Source of the DNA: Macrocystis pyrifera
Taxonomy: Eukaryota > Sar > Phaeophyceae > Laminariales > Laminariaceae
Direction: 5' to 3'
Assembly: GCA_031763025.1 (NCBI GenBank)
Contig: JASSKH010000025.1
Location: forward strand, 5,970,689-6,034,688
DNA: 64,000 nucleotides
Position 1 is the stretch's first letter. Each line of letters begins with the position of its first letter. Below the pieces are notes generated by a model. The model made no database searches and had not been told where the DNA came from. It was given only the letters and a program-made list of their open reading frames with translations. Shown piece after piece: positions 22,219-43,400 of the stretch. The translations under genes and the position numbers were made by a program.

Positions 22219-23419
22219 AGCTCACCACACCTTCACGTTCAGATTTTGTGTCGTGTGTCTATTTGACCCATAGCTACCGTTGCAACAGCAGAGCAGGCTG
22301 CTGTTACCACTGGCGCTTGGGCACGTTGACCCCGACCTGACTGGCCCCCAGGTACGGGAGGGATCACGTTGCGGCGCCCGCGCCGTGCCACCCCTTGCCT
22401 CGTATATTATTCGGGCATCAATTTCTATTATCCCACCAACTAGGCAGTATTGGCCGATGCCGTAATCGCCAGTTTTCTATCGTAATTTTCCCCCTCTGAA
22501 GTTCCAAAGGGGTTAATAAAAGCCGGAAATAACCCAAACACACTACGAAAACCAACTCAACAATCACACTTTGCGAGGCATTCGGCGTAAGCAGCGCTTT
22601 ATTTTATTAATAGTATATTCGATACGTACCAAGTACAATGGGTGTCCGGTTTACAACCAAGGTAAAGTAGGCACCTACTGGTAAACAGTATCAACAGGCG
22701 GTCAGTAGACGGTCACCGGGAGCACAGGGGCCAGGCCTGGGATGTGTGCAGGGTATAGGGGCGGTGGCCATGTCGTGGACGTTGTCGTGTTCTCCAATCG
22801 TTGTGTCGTGGGAATTCATTCAAGCGAGGAGAAAGTGCGAACTGAACAAACTACGATGTTGTACTCGTACACGGCGTGCGTATATGTACTTACCAGGTAC
22901 CTGGCATCAAATTCGCAAGAGCACATTTCGTTTGTCTCTTCTCCACGTGGATTGTGGACCGAAATCGCCAAGCGAGTCTTCGCCCTTGAAAAAACAAAAA
23001 ATCGTTATGTTGACCCTGCTCCTATGGACTCATGACTGTGATGCTACTACTATTAACTAATAAACAGACGGGGAAGTCACCGGTAACCGGACTCACGGCC
23101 AGACCATTCACAGACTTGCACGACAATATCGTCGACGGCAATTATGCTGCGTTCATAACTGTAGGACACGTGTCCCGCAGTCGACGTATTTTTTCCTGTA
23201 GTAGATACCAAGTATAATATCACGCAGCTTGATCAATGATGCCTCCATCAGAGCTCACCACCTACTGGATAATTCCCATCAATTAATAGTCAATTACTGT
23301 TTCGATATACCTGGCATGTTCATTGGTAGCTCTTACCTGGTATATCCAAAAAACAGACACAAGCATATTGCCACTACGCACGAGATACGTACGAGAGCGA
23401 CTACCTGGTACTGCTGAAA
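22219..23419. other. No recognised gene; TACCTGGTA-rich
   Basis: Mostly unique DNA with several TACCWGGTA words (22891, 23334, 23402). ORFs at 22742-23060 are unsupported by any family. Confidence 0.4.
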
Positions 23420-23722
23420 TTGGTACCCTGCTCCCGCTTGGCACCCCGATCCCAAACCGACCTGAGTCCTCCAAACTGCAGCAGTGCCCTCGACAAATAC
23501 CACATGATTGGTCGAACCGTGATGTTTCGGGGTGTTCCATTGGTCAACACAGAATCTACCCTACAAACTGTGTTGAGGGTTGAGACAGGCAGTGTTTGGT
23601 GTTTGGTCGAATACAAGGAAAGGCCTGACGTACTCTTCCGTCACTTCACCGCGGCAACAGCAGAAGTACCTGATACTCGCGTAATGAATGGAGTACACTA
23701 CCTGCTGTGCGGCGGTACGTAA
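23420..23722 (+). CDS. Unidentified 100-residue ORF
   Basis: Open frame with ordinary protein-like composition, for example MIGRTVMFRGVPLV, SVWCLVEYKERPDVL and NGVHYLLCGGT, ending in TAA. It has no low-complexity runs, unlike most ORFs in this window. It may be a small gene, an exon, or a remnant of an unrecognised mobile element. The ATG at 23420 is simply the first in frame. The following 23725-23850 contains two copies of a TATATTTCA-AGGGTAYGTATCTCAGCAGCA unit. Confidence 0.35.
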   Translation: MVPCSRLAPRSQTDLSPPNCSSALDKYHMIGRTVMFRGVPLVNTESTLQTVLRVETGSVWCLVEYKERPDVLFRHFTAATAEVPDTRVMNGVHYLLCGGT

Positions 23723-23849
23723 ATATGTACCAGGTGCTACGTGCCAGGTAGCAGTTTACTACCTGGTATATTTCAGAGGGTATGTATCTCAGCAGCACTA
23801 CTACCTGTGGTATATTTCACAGGGTACGTATCTCAGCAGCACCCAGGTG

Positions 23850-25525
23850 CATATAATATCTCGCAACCCAAAGAGCAGATCATGCCATCCGTGAGCGTAC
23901 AGGAGAACCATGATCAGTGATGCCATGATTGTGTTTTTATTGTTCATCCGAACGATGCAGGACGGTGTACGTAGAACGTATCATACCCGTATCATATCAT
24001 ACCCGTATACCTACAGCTGCACCAGCAGTGCTTGTGCTCGTAAATCACACCCTCACCTCAAAATTCTCCGTTCGCGGCTCGCTCGGGATGCTTGTCCTCG
24101 CCGGCTTCGAGCAGAGCAGAGTGCAAGCTTGGGAGAGGGGAGACCCAGCCCCTACCCCCCCTGTGGCGCTGGCGAAAAGAGGAACGGGGGCTCGGGGTCT
24201 ATCTTGTCGCCTTGAATGAAGTCTTGGCGAAATAAGATCGTTACCGAGACATCCTTATGGCCGCCGCCACCACCGACTGGCTTAGGCGAACCCCGATCCT
24301 TCCTTGGCCAGAAAGAACAACCAAAACACGCCGAAGAGAGAGCACGACAGGTCGTAGTCACAGCTCTCCCCTCGCTCGTGTGGGTGAATCGTGGTAATAG
24401 GGTCTAGAGATGGATGGAGGAATAAAAATAAACGTCAGATCGCGACTGCGTTGGGCCCCACGTCCGACCCGAGCGGCTTCTCTCTGCCAACGAACAGCAG
24501 GGACAGACTTCACCAATCCTGCGGGTACCCGACGCTAGCTGCAGATTTCTCCTGTCAATGATGGGGCGCTCGCGGCCCGGGCCGGTGACTACCCTTGACA
24601 CAACACCCCAAAACCAATAACGCCAGCTAAAGAGTTACGAACTCCCAGCGAGCTATTCACAAGGACATGCTAAGGGGCATCCGTATTTTGCAGGCTCCCC
24701 AGGTGCAGTGATGGTCCCAACCGCCGCCCGAGCTCTCTGCGCAGCTTTCATGATCCAGGGCCTTGGTCTTCCCCTTGCGAGGGCGTTCTGCGCGGTAGCT
24801 CCACGGCAGGGAGGGGCGTACAGCAGAGCAGCAGCCCACTCGTGTCAACAGCAGCGGCACCTCGTTAGGTAACTAACGCAACGTTTTGTAGACGCCTGTC
24901 CTTTTTGCGTCGTGCGTTTGCTTCAGAGTCATCTACAGCCTACAGCAGTGGACCAATCCCCTCCACAACGCAAGACAGGCTGCAGCATGTATGGGTCATA
25001 GCTTTGGTGTCTCCCCCCTTTCTCCCTCCCCCCGCGACCCTTGCCCCTCCAACCCCCTTGGAAGCTGGATGGGGCTGACTTGTTGGTGATGATCCCTCTG
25101 GTGCACGTTTTTATGCAACAAGCTATACGTACAGCAGTATAAGCTTTGCTGTTTGGGGGGACGGGACATGATTGCTCATGCGATGCTTTTCAGGTATTAC
25201 GTATCATCATACCTGCTGGCACCTGCGGGTCTACGCGTATGTATACGTACGTGGTGTGGGGAACGAACGACCACGAACCTCAAGTTGCCGAGATACTTGC
25301 GCCACAGCACTATAATAGCCCTTGCAACTCGTGCAGTGCTGTCATGCCAGTTCAGCAGTCAGCAATCCTTAAAATTCGTGTGCCCGAAGACGGAGTATGA
25401 ATAATCCACTCTATTTTCAGTATTAATACGAATTAAGTAAATTGAAATTCAGGTCCATGTTGAAGCAGTAGCGGTGATGCCGTGTTTGGGTTTTCCGAAC
25501 GTATTCGGTTCTATGGTTACTATTA
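23850..25525. other. No recognised gene
   Basis: GC-rich unique sequence. ORFs such as 23910-24215 and 24152-24361 lack recognisable domains. Confidence 0.4.
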
Positions 25526-25619
25526 TTTACGGGGGTCCATAGTAAATAGGACCTATGGTACAGACAAAAACCTATATATTTACCTATTTTTACTAACAGT
25601 ATTTGGTCCTAGTTAAATA
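25526..25619. mobile_element. MITE family A copy, 3' truncated
   Basis: Starts TTTACGGGGGTCCATAGTAA and keeps ATTTGGTCCTA, but the right CCCCCGTAA end is missing. Confidence 0.7.
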
Positions 25620-25784
25620 GTAGTAATTACCTGGTACAGCAGTATTAATATCCCCCGCTTTTGAGCTGGCTGAGCCGTGGTTGCACCCTGATACTGCTGT
25701 AGTGAATCTTTCAGGGGTTCTTGGCCGTGGTGCCTGAAGTCGACCACCCGAACCGAGCCCGAACCCGAACGCTGTGGAGTGACC

Positions 25785-25925
25785 AGTGCTTGGATGCTGT
25801 GGCTTGTGGAATCTATAGGTTGATTCGGCCGGCTTGCTGTTGGATGCTGTGCTTGGAAAAGCTCTAGGCTGATTTGGCCGGCTCGGGATGCTGTGGCTTG
25901 GAAAAACTCTAGGTTGGTTGGGCCG
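25785..25925. repeat. Tandem repeat, about 45-63 bp unit
   Basis: Three diverged copies of TGGATGCTGTGGCTTGGAAA ... CTCTAGGTTGATTTGGCCGG. Confidence 0.65.
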
Positions 25926-26054
25926 CTTACAAAACACCCCTTAGCCAATCAGAGTGCGTAAATAGCCTATCTTGGGAAGATCCACTATTAATAGCTGGGG
26001 GCAACCACTACTGCTGGATGAAGCAGTAGAGCCTACCACTTTGCCACTTTTTCG

Positions 26055-26115
26055 AGATTGGTCTGATTGGCTTAGGGCAGGGTTAGGGTTGCTCTGATTG
26101 GTTTAGGGTGAGGGC
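26055..26115. repeat. Telomere-like repeat, second locus
   Basis: TCTGATTGGCTTAGGGCAGG and TCTGATTGGTTTAGGGTGAG. Same unit as 20688-20786. Confidence 0.55.
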
Positions 26116-26435
26116 TAGTTTGTTCGTTTGTCAATCATTTCCTCGAATTACTGTAGTATAGTGTTTGCGAAAGTGTTTTTTTTTTTGCTTCCCTTCCCCA
26201 AAATAAACACCGAAGGTAGGATTTGAGGTAAATTCTAAAAAAAGAGCAAAAAATATGCAAAAAAGTTTTTCAGCGAAGGTAGGAATTTGACACAATGTAC
26301 GGTACAGTTTTGCTCTCGATATCGTTGGCTCATATAAACACCGAGCATCTTGTATGCCTCCGCGCACCATGCTGCTTGCTGTACACTAACCGACAACCGC
26401 TGGGAGCACAGAGACTCGAGAGGTGTAACTGGAGT

Positions 26436-36113
<9,678 letters not shown>

Positions 36114-36152
36114 CGGGCCGAAATTCCACAACAACAACCCCCCCACTCATCG

Positions 36153-36389
36153 AAGCTGTCGCCCATGTGCAAGTCCGCCTCACACGCGGTTCTTAGTAGG
36201 ATGCCGCTCACCCTTCATGCGACTCGCCCAACACCTCACGGCGCTTCGCGCTTGGTCCAAGCAATGTCTGCCTGGTCGGTCAAAACCCGACGTGCTCCGT
36301 CAGGGCATTGTAGGGATGCGAGGGCCTATGGTCATACGACTACAGCCATGCATGGTAATGAGTACCCCCCCCCCCCCCCCCCCCCCCCC
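36153..36389 (+). mobile_element. F1 repeat 3' of the PDF gene
   Basis: ATCGAAGCTGTCGCCCATGT through CTCACCCTTCATGCGACTCG and CATACGACTACAGCCATGCA to GAGTAC and a C run of about 24. Confidence 0.8.
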
Positions 36390-38814
36390 GCCAAGTCCCG
36401 TCGCCGTCGATACGTAGCGGCGGCCGCAGCTACTATAGAGAAGTGTCTGATGACAGCGGTTAATACGCTCTGACGCGCGTTCGTGTCGCCCGCTGGACTC
36501 TGGCGTTATCGTACTCGGCGCTTGTTTTTTTTCGCCGGCTGATTTGTTTTCGGCGATGTTGGTTCCCGGCGCTTATTGTCCGGCGCCTGCTATCCTGGTG
36601 TTGATTTCCAGCGAATGCTAGTTTCCAACGTACACGGCGCAAATAGACCGCTTTCGAGATTGCTGTAGCGACCGACCGACCGGGATGCCCGCAAGTTGAC
36701 GACAGTTACAAATATCCTCCTCACGACTTCCTAGGGATAGTATAAGAAGTGCTATATTTTACATTTTTTCCTGGCGGATTTTACGTTCGACGCATGCTGT
36801 GTCGTCATGCTCGCAGCACGTGTTGCATGTGTCGGCGTCTCTCACCACATCTGGGGTGGTTATTGTTCGGCGCCCCCTGTCCTTTTAACGATTGCTATCC
36901 GTACGTCTTTTTCATAGGACGGTCGTTATTGCACGACTGTTTTCCTGCGCTCATCACGCTCACACTGTTGATTGATACTGAAAAACAGTGTCCCAACACT
37001 ACCGTACGTAAATTCCAAGTAGTTTGTCCCGAAACAATGGTAGCAGCTCTTTAGTTTCTTTTCTTTTCTTTTCGGCGCCTATCGTCCCTGTCACGCACGC
37101 ATTGTTTGCGACGGCGACACACATGCCTGTCATGAAGGTCGCGGGCCGACGTCAGGGTTCCAGTCAACGCGCAGGTGTTCCTGGTACCTGGTAAGAGAGT
37201 CTCAAATATTCTTGTCGCAGATCGTCGAAATTTCATGAGGGATATATATGACTCTTGTCGCCGTCCATGCAGATCGCAATCGGCTAACACGTGCAGATTG
37301 TGCAGATCATGGACAAATTCCACCCAGACACCCCGGTATTGCGATTTTTGCAAGTAGGATACACCGCGGTAGAGCACAGCAGGAGTAGGTTTGGTGATCA
37401 TCCGAGGTGATGCCGCGCCGTGCCCTTGCGCTCTCGCTCGGCCCTTCTACTTCGCCCCTTGTAGAGTGACATTACGCCATCACGCCACTCTCCTATAGCG
37501 TGCTGTAGTAGTTGCAGTCGTCGGTTTTGGTGCACTAGATCGCTGATCTACGAGTTTTGCTTTACGTACGTATGCACATGGATTTTGATCTACGGGCAAG
37601 GTAGGGTACGGTACGGTATTGCCAGGCAAGGGAAGCGAGTGTGTCTCCTTGTCCTCGCCCGGTCGGCTTGCTTCTGCTGTAAATGGGGGGGTGAGGGTCG
37701 GGGGGGGGGGTTCCTTTATTTTTTGTCCACATCTCTGCCTGTCTGCGTTCTCGTTGTTGTCGTTGTCGTCGACACGAGATTCGTCAGAGGCTTGCTCGCT
37801 GCGTGCCGTGCGATGAAGGCGTGCCGACTTAAGCGGCACCTGAAGGGGTACGTGATTGGAGCGTTGGAACGGCGCGGTAGGGTGCACATCTTGGCAATGC
37901 CGTGCCGCGCAAGTGAATGGGCTGTTGGGGCTGGCCCCGAGGGAGGACGTAGGCGGGAGAGGGACGGAGGCGTCTTGTTGTAAGAGGGGTTATTTCCGAT
38001 TGAAACTGAAATTGAAAAATCGTTTTATCTCTAACAATCTCAAGTCCATCATGGCACCCCAGTACTATTCACCAGGTACTTCTGTACCGCCCATCCAGTA
38101 CAGTGTTACCTGGTACACACCGGTACGACTGTACTACACAGCTACAGTAGTACACCCTCCTGGAGGAGACTCCACCGATAATTCGCAGCTACTACAGCAG
38201 CAAGTAGTAGTATCACGTTTCGCGGGATTATCATGATTTGAAGGGAGACGGTACCCCCCCCCCCCCCCCGGTTACAAAGTCGAGAATCAAACGATACGTA
38301 TCATGCATACCGTTATGTTCCAGGTACGCTACGCGGTTGGACGGACCCACCTCCCGGTGATACAAAACCTAGCGTTGAAAGCACCTTGAGGACACGTGCT
38401 TTCAAGTTGAAAATCATAGATGAACGTAAAGTAAAATCTGTCGCTGGGAATGCAGCAGAACTTGTTTGCAAGTGTCGTCAATTTGCGTGCGTTGGTGGAT
38501 CCATCCCGTTCGGTCGTTCGATCGCACCAGCCGTGTCGAAAAGGTTGTCCCTGTTTTTTTTTTCTTCCAGAAACTCGTATAAAAAAACAAGTGTCTCCGA
38601 TGAACGCACGCAAAGTCTTAAGGTTGAGCTGACGTCGTGATGATAAAGTTCAGCCTCGCGACGAGCGCAGTACGTACTCACAATACTCTAGGTAGTGGTG
38701 GTACGTACGGTTATATGGTTCTCGACTTTGGGTTTTGCACCAAGGAGGGAAGGATCTGCCCACCACGATGTTGTCAAGCTGAAAAGAGGAGGTGATCTAC
38801 TCATCAGGACAGGT
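36390..38814. other. Intergenic, no recognised gene
   Basis: Holds CGGCGCTTGTT-like degenerate repeats (36470-36620), a fragment of repeat E (36985-37052, GTAAATTCCAAGTAGTTTGT), several TACCWGGTA words and a C run at about 38256. ORFs at 37585-37983 and 38386-38640 have no recognisable domain. Confidence 0.45.
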
Positions 38815-39130
38815 TACGATCTATCTGTATGCACACTTTAGATCACCTACAGCAGTACTACAGGTAGTAGATCCTGTATTACTGTGAAGCCGTTGTGATG
38901 TGTTGTTGCGCTAGAAGAGTCGTATCATACCTCGTACAGGACCCGCCCGCGGCACGCACATATATATGTGTGTGCGGGCACAAAAAGCCGTCGCACACAG
39001 TTCTCACCCGCCAAACTTGTATAGATCTCGCAGATCATGTCAATCAAGATGGCTGTGTTTGGTCTACTCCGAAAGATCTATCTGGTTGCTACTGTTTGTT
39101 GTAGATCACGAAATGGGAATCTGATCTAAT
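38815..39130. repeat. GATC-rich repeat family D fragments
   Basis: Two D-like pieces (38815-38890 and 39000-39130) with GATCTATCTG and GATCATG words. Confidence 0.5.
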
Positions 39131-40026
39131 CTGTATCCGATGCTAGTCCGACGTACGAAATCGTCACGACGCGTCCTCGACCACGGCCCACTGCTGCCAG
39201 CGCGTGTTTGTGGTGTTGTGTCTGTGTTGGTTCCTTTTTCGCATGGGATTGGTCACTGCTAACAGGCAGGCAGACAGGCAAACCACATTGTTGATGTTTA
39301 TTGTTGCACGTACAATACTGACTACCAGGTGTCTGTAGACTCTGTTACGCGCCGGGCGGGGGGGGTCATTGTTGGCGCCTTCGCGGCTTATTTACGTACA
39401 GTACAGGCATGAACCGAAAAAGAGAAAGTTCCTTATTTTTGGCTCGACGAAAAAGCTATTATATTTGCTCGACGAAACGCGTACGAGGGATGCAGCGGGC
39501 CCATCCGTAGTGACCGGTAGATAGCAGCCTGGGTCAGTCAGCAGTGAAAGTACACAAGGTCCCCAAGCACATGGGCCACACTGCTATTGGATGTTGGATT
39601 GATGCACCAGGTACAAACCAAGCACGTACCAGGTACCAGGTATCATGCAAATTAATCATGTGATCTACGAAAATGCGGCGGAATGTATCTGCGCTCTGCC
39701 AATCAGATGATAGCACCGCTCCCCCAGATTCCTCGCCGCCTCTCGCCGACTCGCTTTTCCTCCACCCCATCCATCTTGCGTCAAGCTCGCCCCAGCGACG
39801 CAGCGAACACGGTAGCCACCGACGACACACACGGCAGAGAGGGGGGCGAAGGTAACCCTAGGGAGTCCACCCGCCATGAGAGCGATCGCTCTCACTTCGC
39901 GGAGGAGCGACAAGCTGCACCACCACCCCCCGACAACCACGCAATAGCAGCAGCACAGCCACCTCTGCTACCCTGGGAGGTGCGACGGCCTGGCTCATCA
40001 CCCTCTGGGGTGCTCAAGGCGGCACC
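39131..40026. other. Upstream region of the GTPase gene
   Basis: GC content rises from about 39660 toward the start codon. Two abutting TACCAGGTA words lie at 39627-39642. No TATA box is evident. ORFs here look like 5' leader or chance. Confidence 0.4.
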
Positions 40027-40413
40027 ATGGCGTACGCAGCGAGGTCCCGCGCGCCCTGCCAGGGCGTGCCGGCCTTCGCGGCACGGCTCTCCTCGCTCAA
40101 GCGCGGCGGCGCCGTGGCTGGGTCTAGGAGGTGGTCGTCGTTGGCGTCATCATCATCACCATCGTCGTCGACTGCTTTAGAGAGCATGAGCTGGCGTGGG
40201 ATGGGAGCGCAGGCCGCCTTGCTAGGAGGAGGAGGGGCAGGAGGAGGAGGAGGTGCTCTTCGCGCGGATCTACCTGCTGGGATCAGAGAATCCGCGCTGT
40301 CGATGTCGTCCGGTGGCTGGAGTCGAGAGCTGCCGGGGGTCGGGTCGGGGGAGGGAGGGATGGCGCTGGGTCTGGGAGCGGGAACACGTTACAGCAGGTC
40401 AGATGGTGTTGAG
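40027..40413 (+). CDS. GTPase exon 1 (targeting region)
   Basis: Encodes MAYAARSRAPCQGVPAFAAR and a Ser/Gly-rich stretch with few acidic residues early on, as in plastid or mitochondrial transit peptides. Donor GAG^GTGGGG gives phase 0 to match exon 2. An alternative donor at 40397 (CAG^GTCAGA) would not match in this frame. Confidence 0.65.
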
Positions 40414-43400
40414 GTGGGGGCCCTTTCCCCGCCTTTGCCCCCTCACCTGGTACGTTACACGCTCACCCCCTCCTGCGCCTCCTTGCCCTTCTTCCAATAC
40501 TGCCCCCTTCTGTCCCACCCGCCCCCCATCTCCCTTTTCCGTATACGTACGTGTTAGCTTGTCTGTAACCTAACGGTATTAATACGTAACTGCTGTAAAC
40601 TTGCACAACTCGGACACATAGATCGTGATCTACCGATCAGATAGATCATCTACAGCTAGATCATCTAGGTCCTAACCTGCCGTTATTATAAGATGCTGAG
40701 AAGTATCAGTGCAAGTAAACAGATCTTAAACCCAGGAAACATGTGATGGTATATGCTGCTGTTGTGGATCGTGCAGATCATGCGGCTCCCACCCGACAAC
40801 ATGAGCTATTAATAGACCGTACATATCATACAGATCAGGAACAGAACTAACTGCCCACAAGAGATTTACACCAGTAGATCATGACAGTGGGAAGCGATAC
40901 CTGTTCTGTGAGGGGAGCCTTCTCTAGCATTAACCTAGCGGAAGGCGTAAACCAAGGCAATGGCAGAGACGGTGACGGAGGCAGGGGCGGAGGCAGCGAC
41001 AGGGATAGAGGCAAAGAGACAGCATATTTCTGATATAGAGGCAGAGACGGGGGGGAAGCTCAGGCAGAGACAGGGATGCTGCATAGAGGGCAGAGCAACA
41101 GACAAGAGACTAAGGAGGGAGAGGAGGACAGGGAGAGACGCACGCCGAGGAAGAAGGAGGGAGAGGGGGAGATGATGGAAGACAGGCAGGCAGGCAGGCA
41201 GACAGACAGACAGATAGATAGATGGAGACTGGGACAAAGACCGGAAGAAACATTCGAAACGGAGGGAGAGGTAGAGGGAGGAATACACGGGGAGAGACGA
41301 GCAAGTAGCAGACACACAGGTAAATAGGTAGACAGGTAGGCAGAGATTACAGGAGTGGTAGGACGAAGACCGGAATATCTCTTGAAACAGAGGGAGAGGT
41401 AGATAGAGGAAGACAGAGAGAGACAGGAAAACAGGAGCGAGAGGTAGAGAGGAAAACGGAGAGAGACAGGAAAACAGCAGACAGGCAGACATACAGGTAA
41501 GCATATAGACAAACAGGCAGCGAGGCACACACAGGCAGAGGGGTAAAGAGAATGCGGAGGGAGGACAGAGAATAGAGAGAGATCAAATACTCGGAGATGG
41601 AGATGTAGCCATAGATACGGACAGAGACGAATTCAGACAGACAGATGTAGATAGATCGATGAGCAGCGGAGGGACAGGCAGACGCAGATATACAGACGGG
41701 CAGGCAGGCAGACGGGAAGACAGGCAGCCAGACAAGCAGACAGGTAGGAAGACAAAACAAGACATAATCAGACAGAAACAGACAGGCACAAAGACTGCGG
41801 AGGGACAGGCAGACAGACGGACAGGCAGACAGACAGACATGAACAAACCAGAGAGAGAGGTAGAGAACGGCACAGCATGCTCGCTATCATACTTGAGTTA
41901 TGGAGCCTATCTGACCACAGGCTAGGCGATAGCGATGAGCAATGCGAAAACAACTACCTGGTATTAATAAAACAACAGCAGCCACGATCACGACGACGAC
42001 CACTACAAAAACAACAACAACAACAACAACAACGACGGTGACCATCGCCGCGCACGTCTCGCAGTTCCCGATCTAGCCAATTGTACATGACAGGTCTACG
42101 TCATTCCGGTACGTTATATACACCCGTACAGCGTTGGGAAGACTATACAGTAAGACTACGACTTACCCTACCGATATTGCGGCAGTGTTCATGGCTGACT
42201 GCTATACACTAAGCGCTAAGGCTGGGCACTGGCGCAGTCATCAGCTGGCAATATTATTCTACTGATTGACCTGGCCGGTATGTTCGCCAGTAGTTTTTAT
42301 ACTACGTACGCCCAAGAAACACGCCATATTACATCACGGAGACCACTGTCCCGGGAGGAGAGGGTAGAGAGAAGAGACAGTATACTGCTAAAATCCAGTA
42401 TACTGATTGATTTTGACGACGCAGCCCGTATTAAACGCGCAACCAAATTATCGCACCAAGCTTGCATATGAGTTTTGAGGGGAATCTCTTTGTCGTGAGT
42501 GTGGCCCTCGACCGCTTTTATGCGCCCGGGAACTATTAATAATACATTATTAGCACTCTGTCTGGAAATGCAAGACCCATATTTTTTTTGTTTTGTTTCG
42601 GGGGGGAAGGAGAGACATCTCAGCTGCTGTGTGAGATCGAATTTTTTCTCTAAACCCATTGTTGCAAGCTGCGTGTTAGGGTTTTGTTGTATTTTTTATC
42701 TTTTAGTTGTGTTCCCCTCCCCTTTATTATATTTGCCCTTCTTCTTTTCTCTCTCCTTCCTGCTGTGGTCATAATTCAGATCAGGGGTCACAAAGCAGGC
42801 TCTTATCCCTCCTCCCTCCCCACTACGGTCCATATTGCCGTGCATTTTTTTATCGCGAGAAGGGCTGCTTCCCTCGTCTACGGTTCTTAGACCTATGCCA
42901 ATGGTAACTCGAAGTCCAAAAGTTTTCTTTCAAAAACATTGCTTAAAAAAAATCAGCCGAAAATATCCTCGTACCGCCGCGCTGTGGGAAAAAAGGGGAA
43001 AAAATGTTTGATTTTTTCTTCTTTTTTTTTCTGACGGCTGCAGGCGGCGCAATTCGTATTCTCTCGTTGCAAATTGTCAACACTCTGATAAAAATCAACT
43101 CGTGCGACGATAGATGCTCGATCTCGATATAGACTCAGCCCACGGCCAACCCGCTTGGTATCGAGCAAGGCCAACGAGTATAGATGACTGCATCGAAGAT
43201 AGAAAGTGGATAAATGCTCTAGGGGGCGAGAGCTTGCCGGCGGCGTCCTGCGGTATCCTCCCACACCTGAAAAAAAGCCTGTTTTTGCCATTCGAGGCGG
43301 ATCGAGAAATTTTGTCTTCTGTTTGGTACGCACCAGCGGCTAGTTGTTTTTTTATCGTACGCCTGGCCAGCGCCCGCCACACGTCACTGGCCATTGTGTG

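Noticed and set aside
36217-36417. Recurring small ORFs containing RLAQHLTALRAW or SVKTRRAPSRHC-like text
   Set aside because: They recur at every F1 copy in varying frames with stops and indels, so they are shadows of the repeat, not a protein family.
40935-41873. - strand Leu/Ser/Cys/Val-rich ORFs as membrane proteins
   Set aside because: They are encoded by the GACAGGCAG repeat, in several overlapping frames with the same composition.
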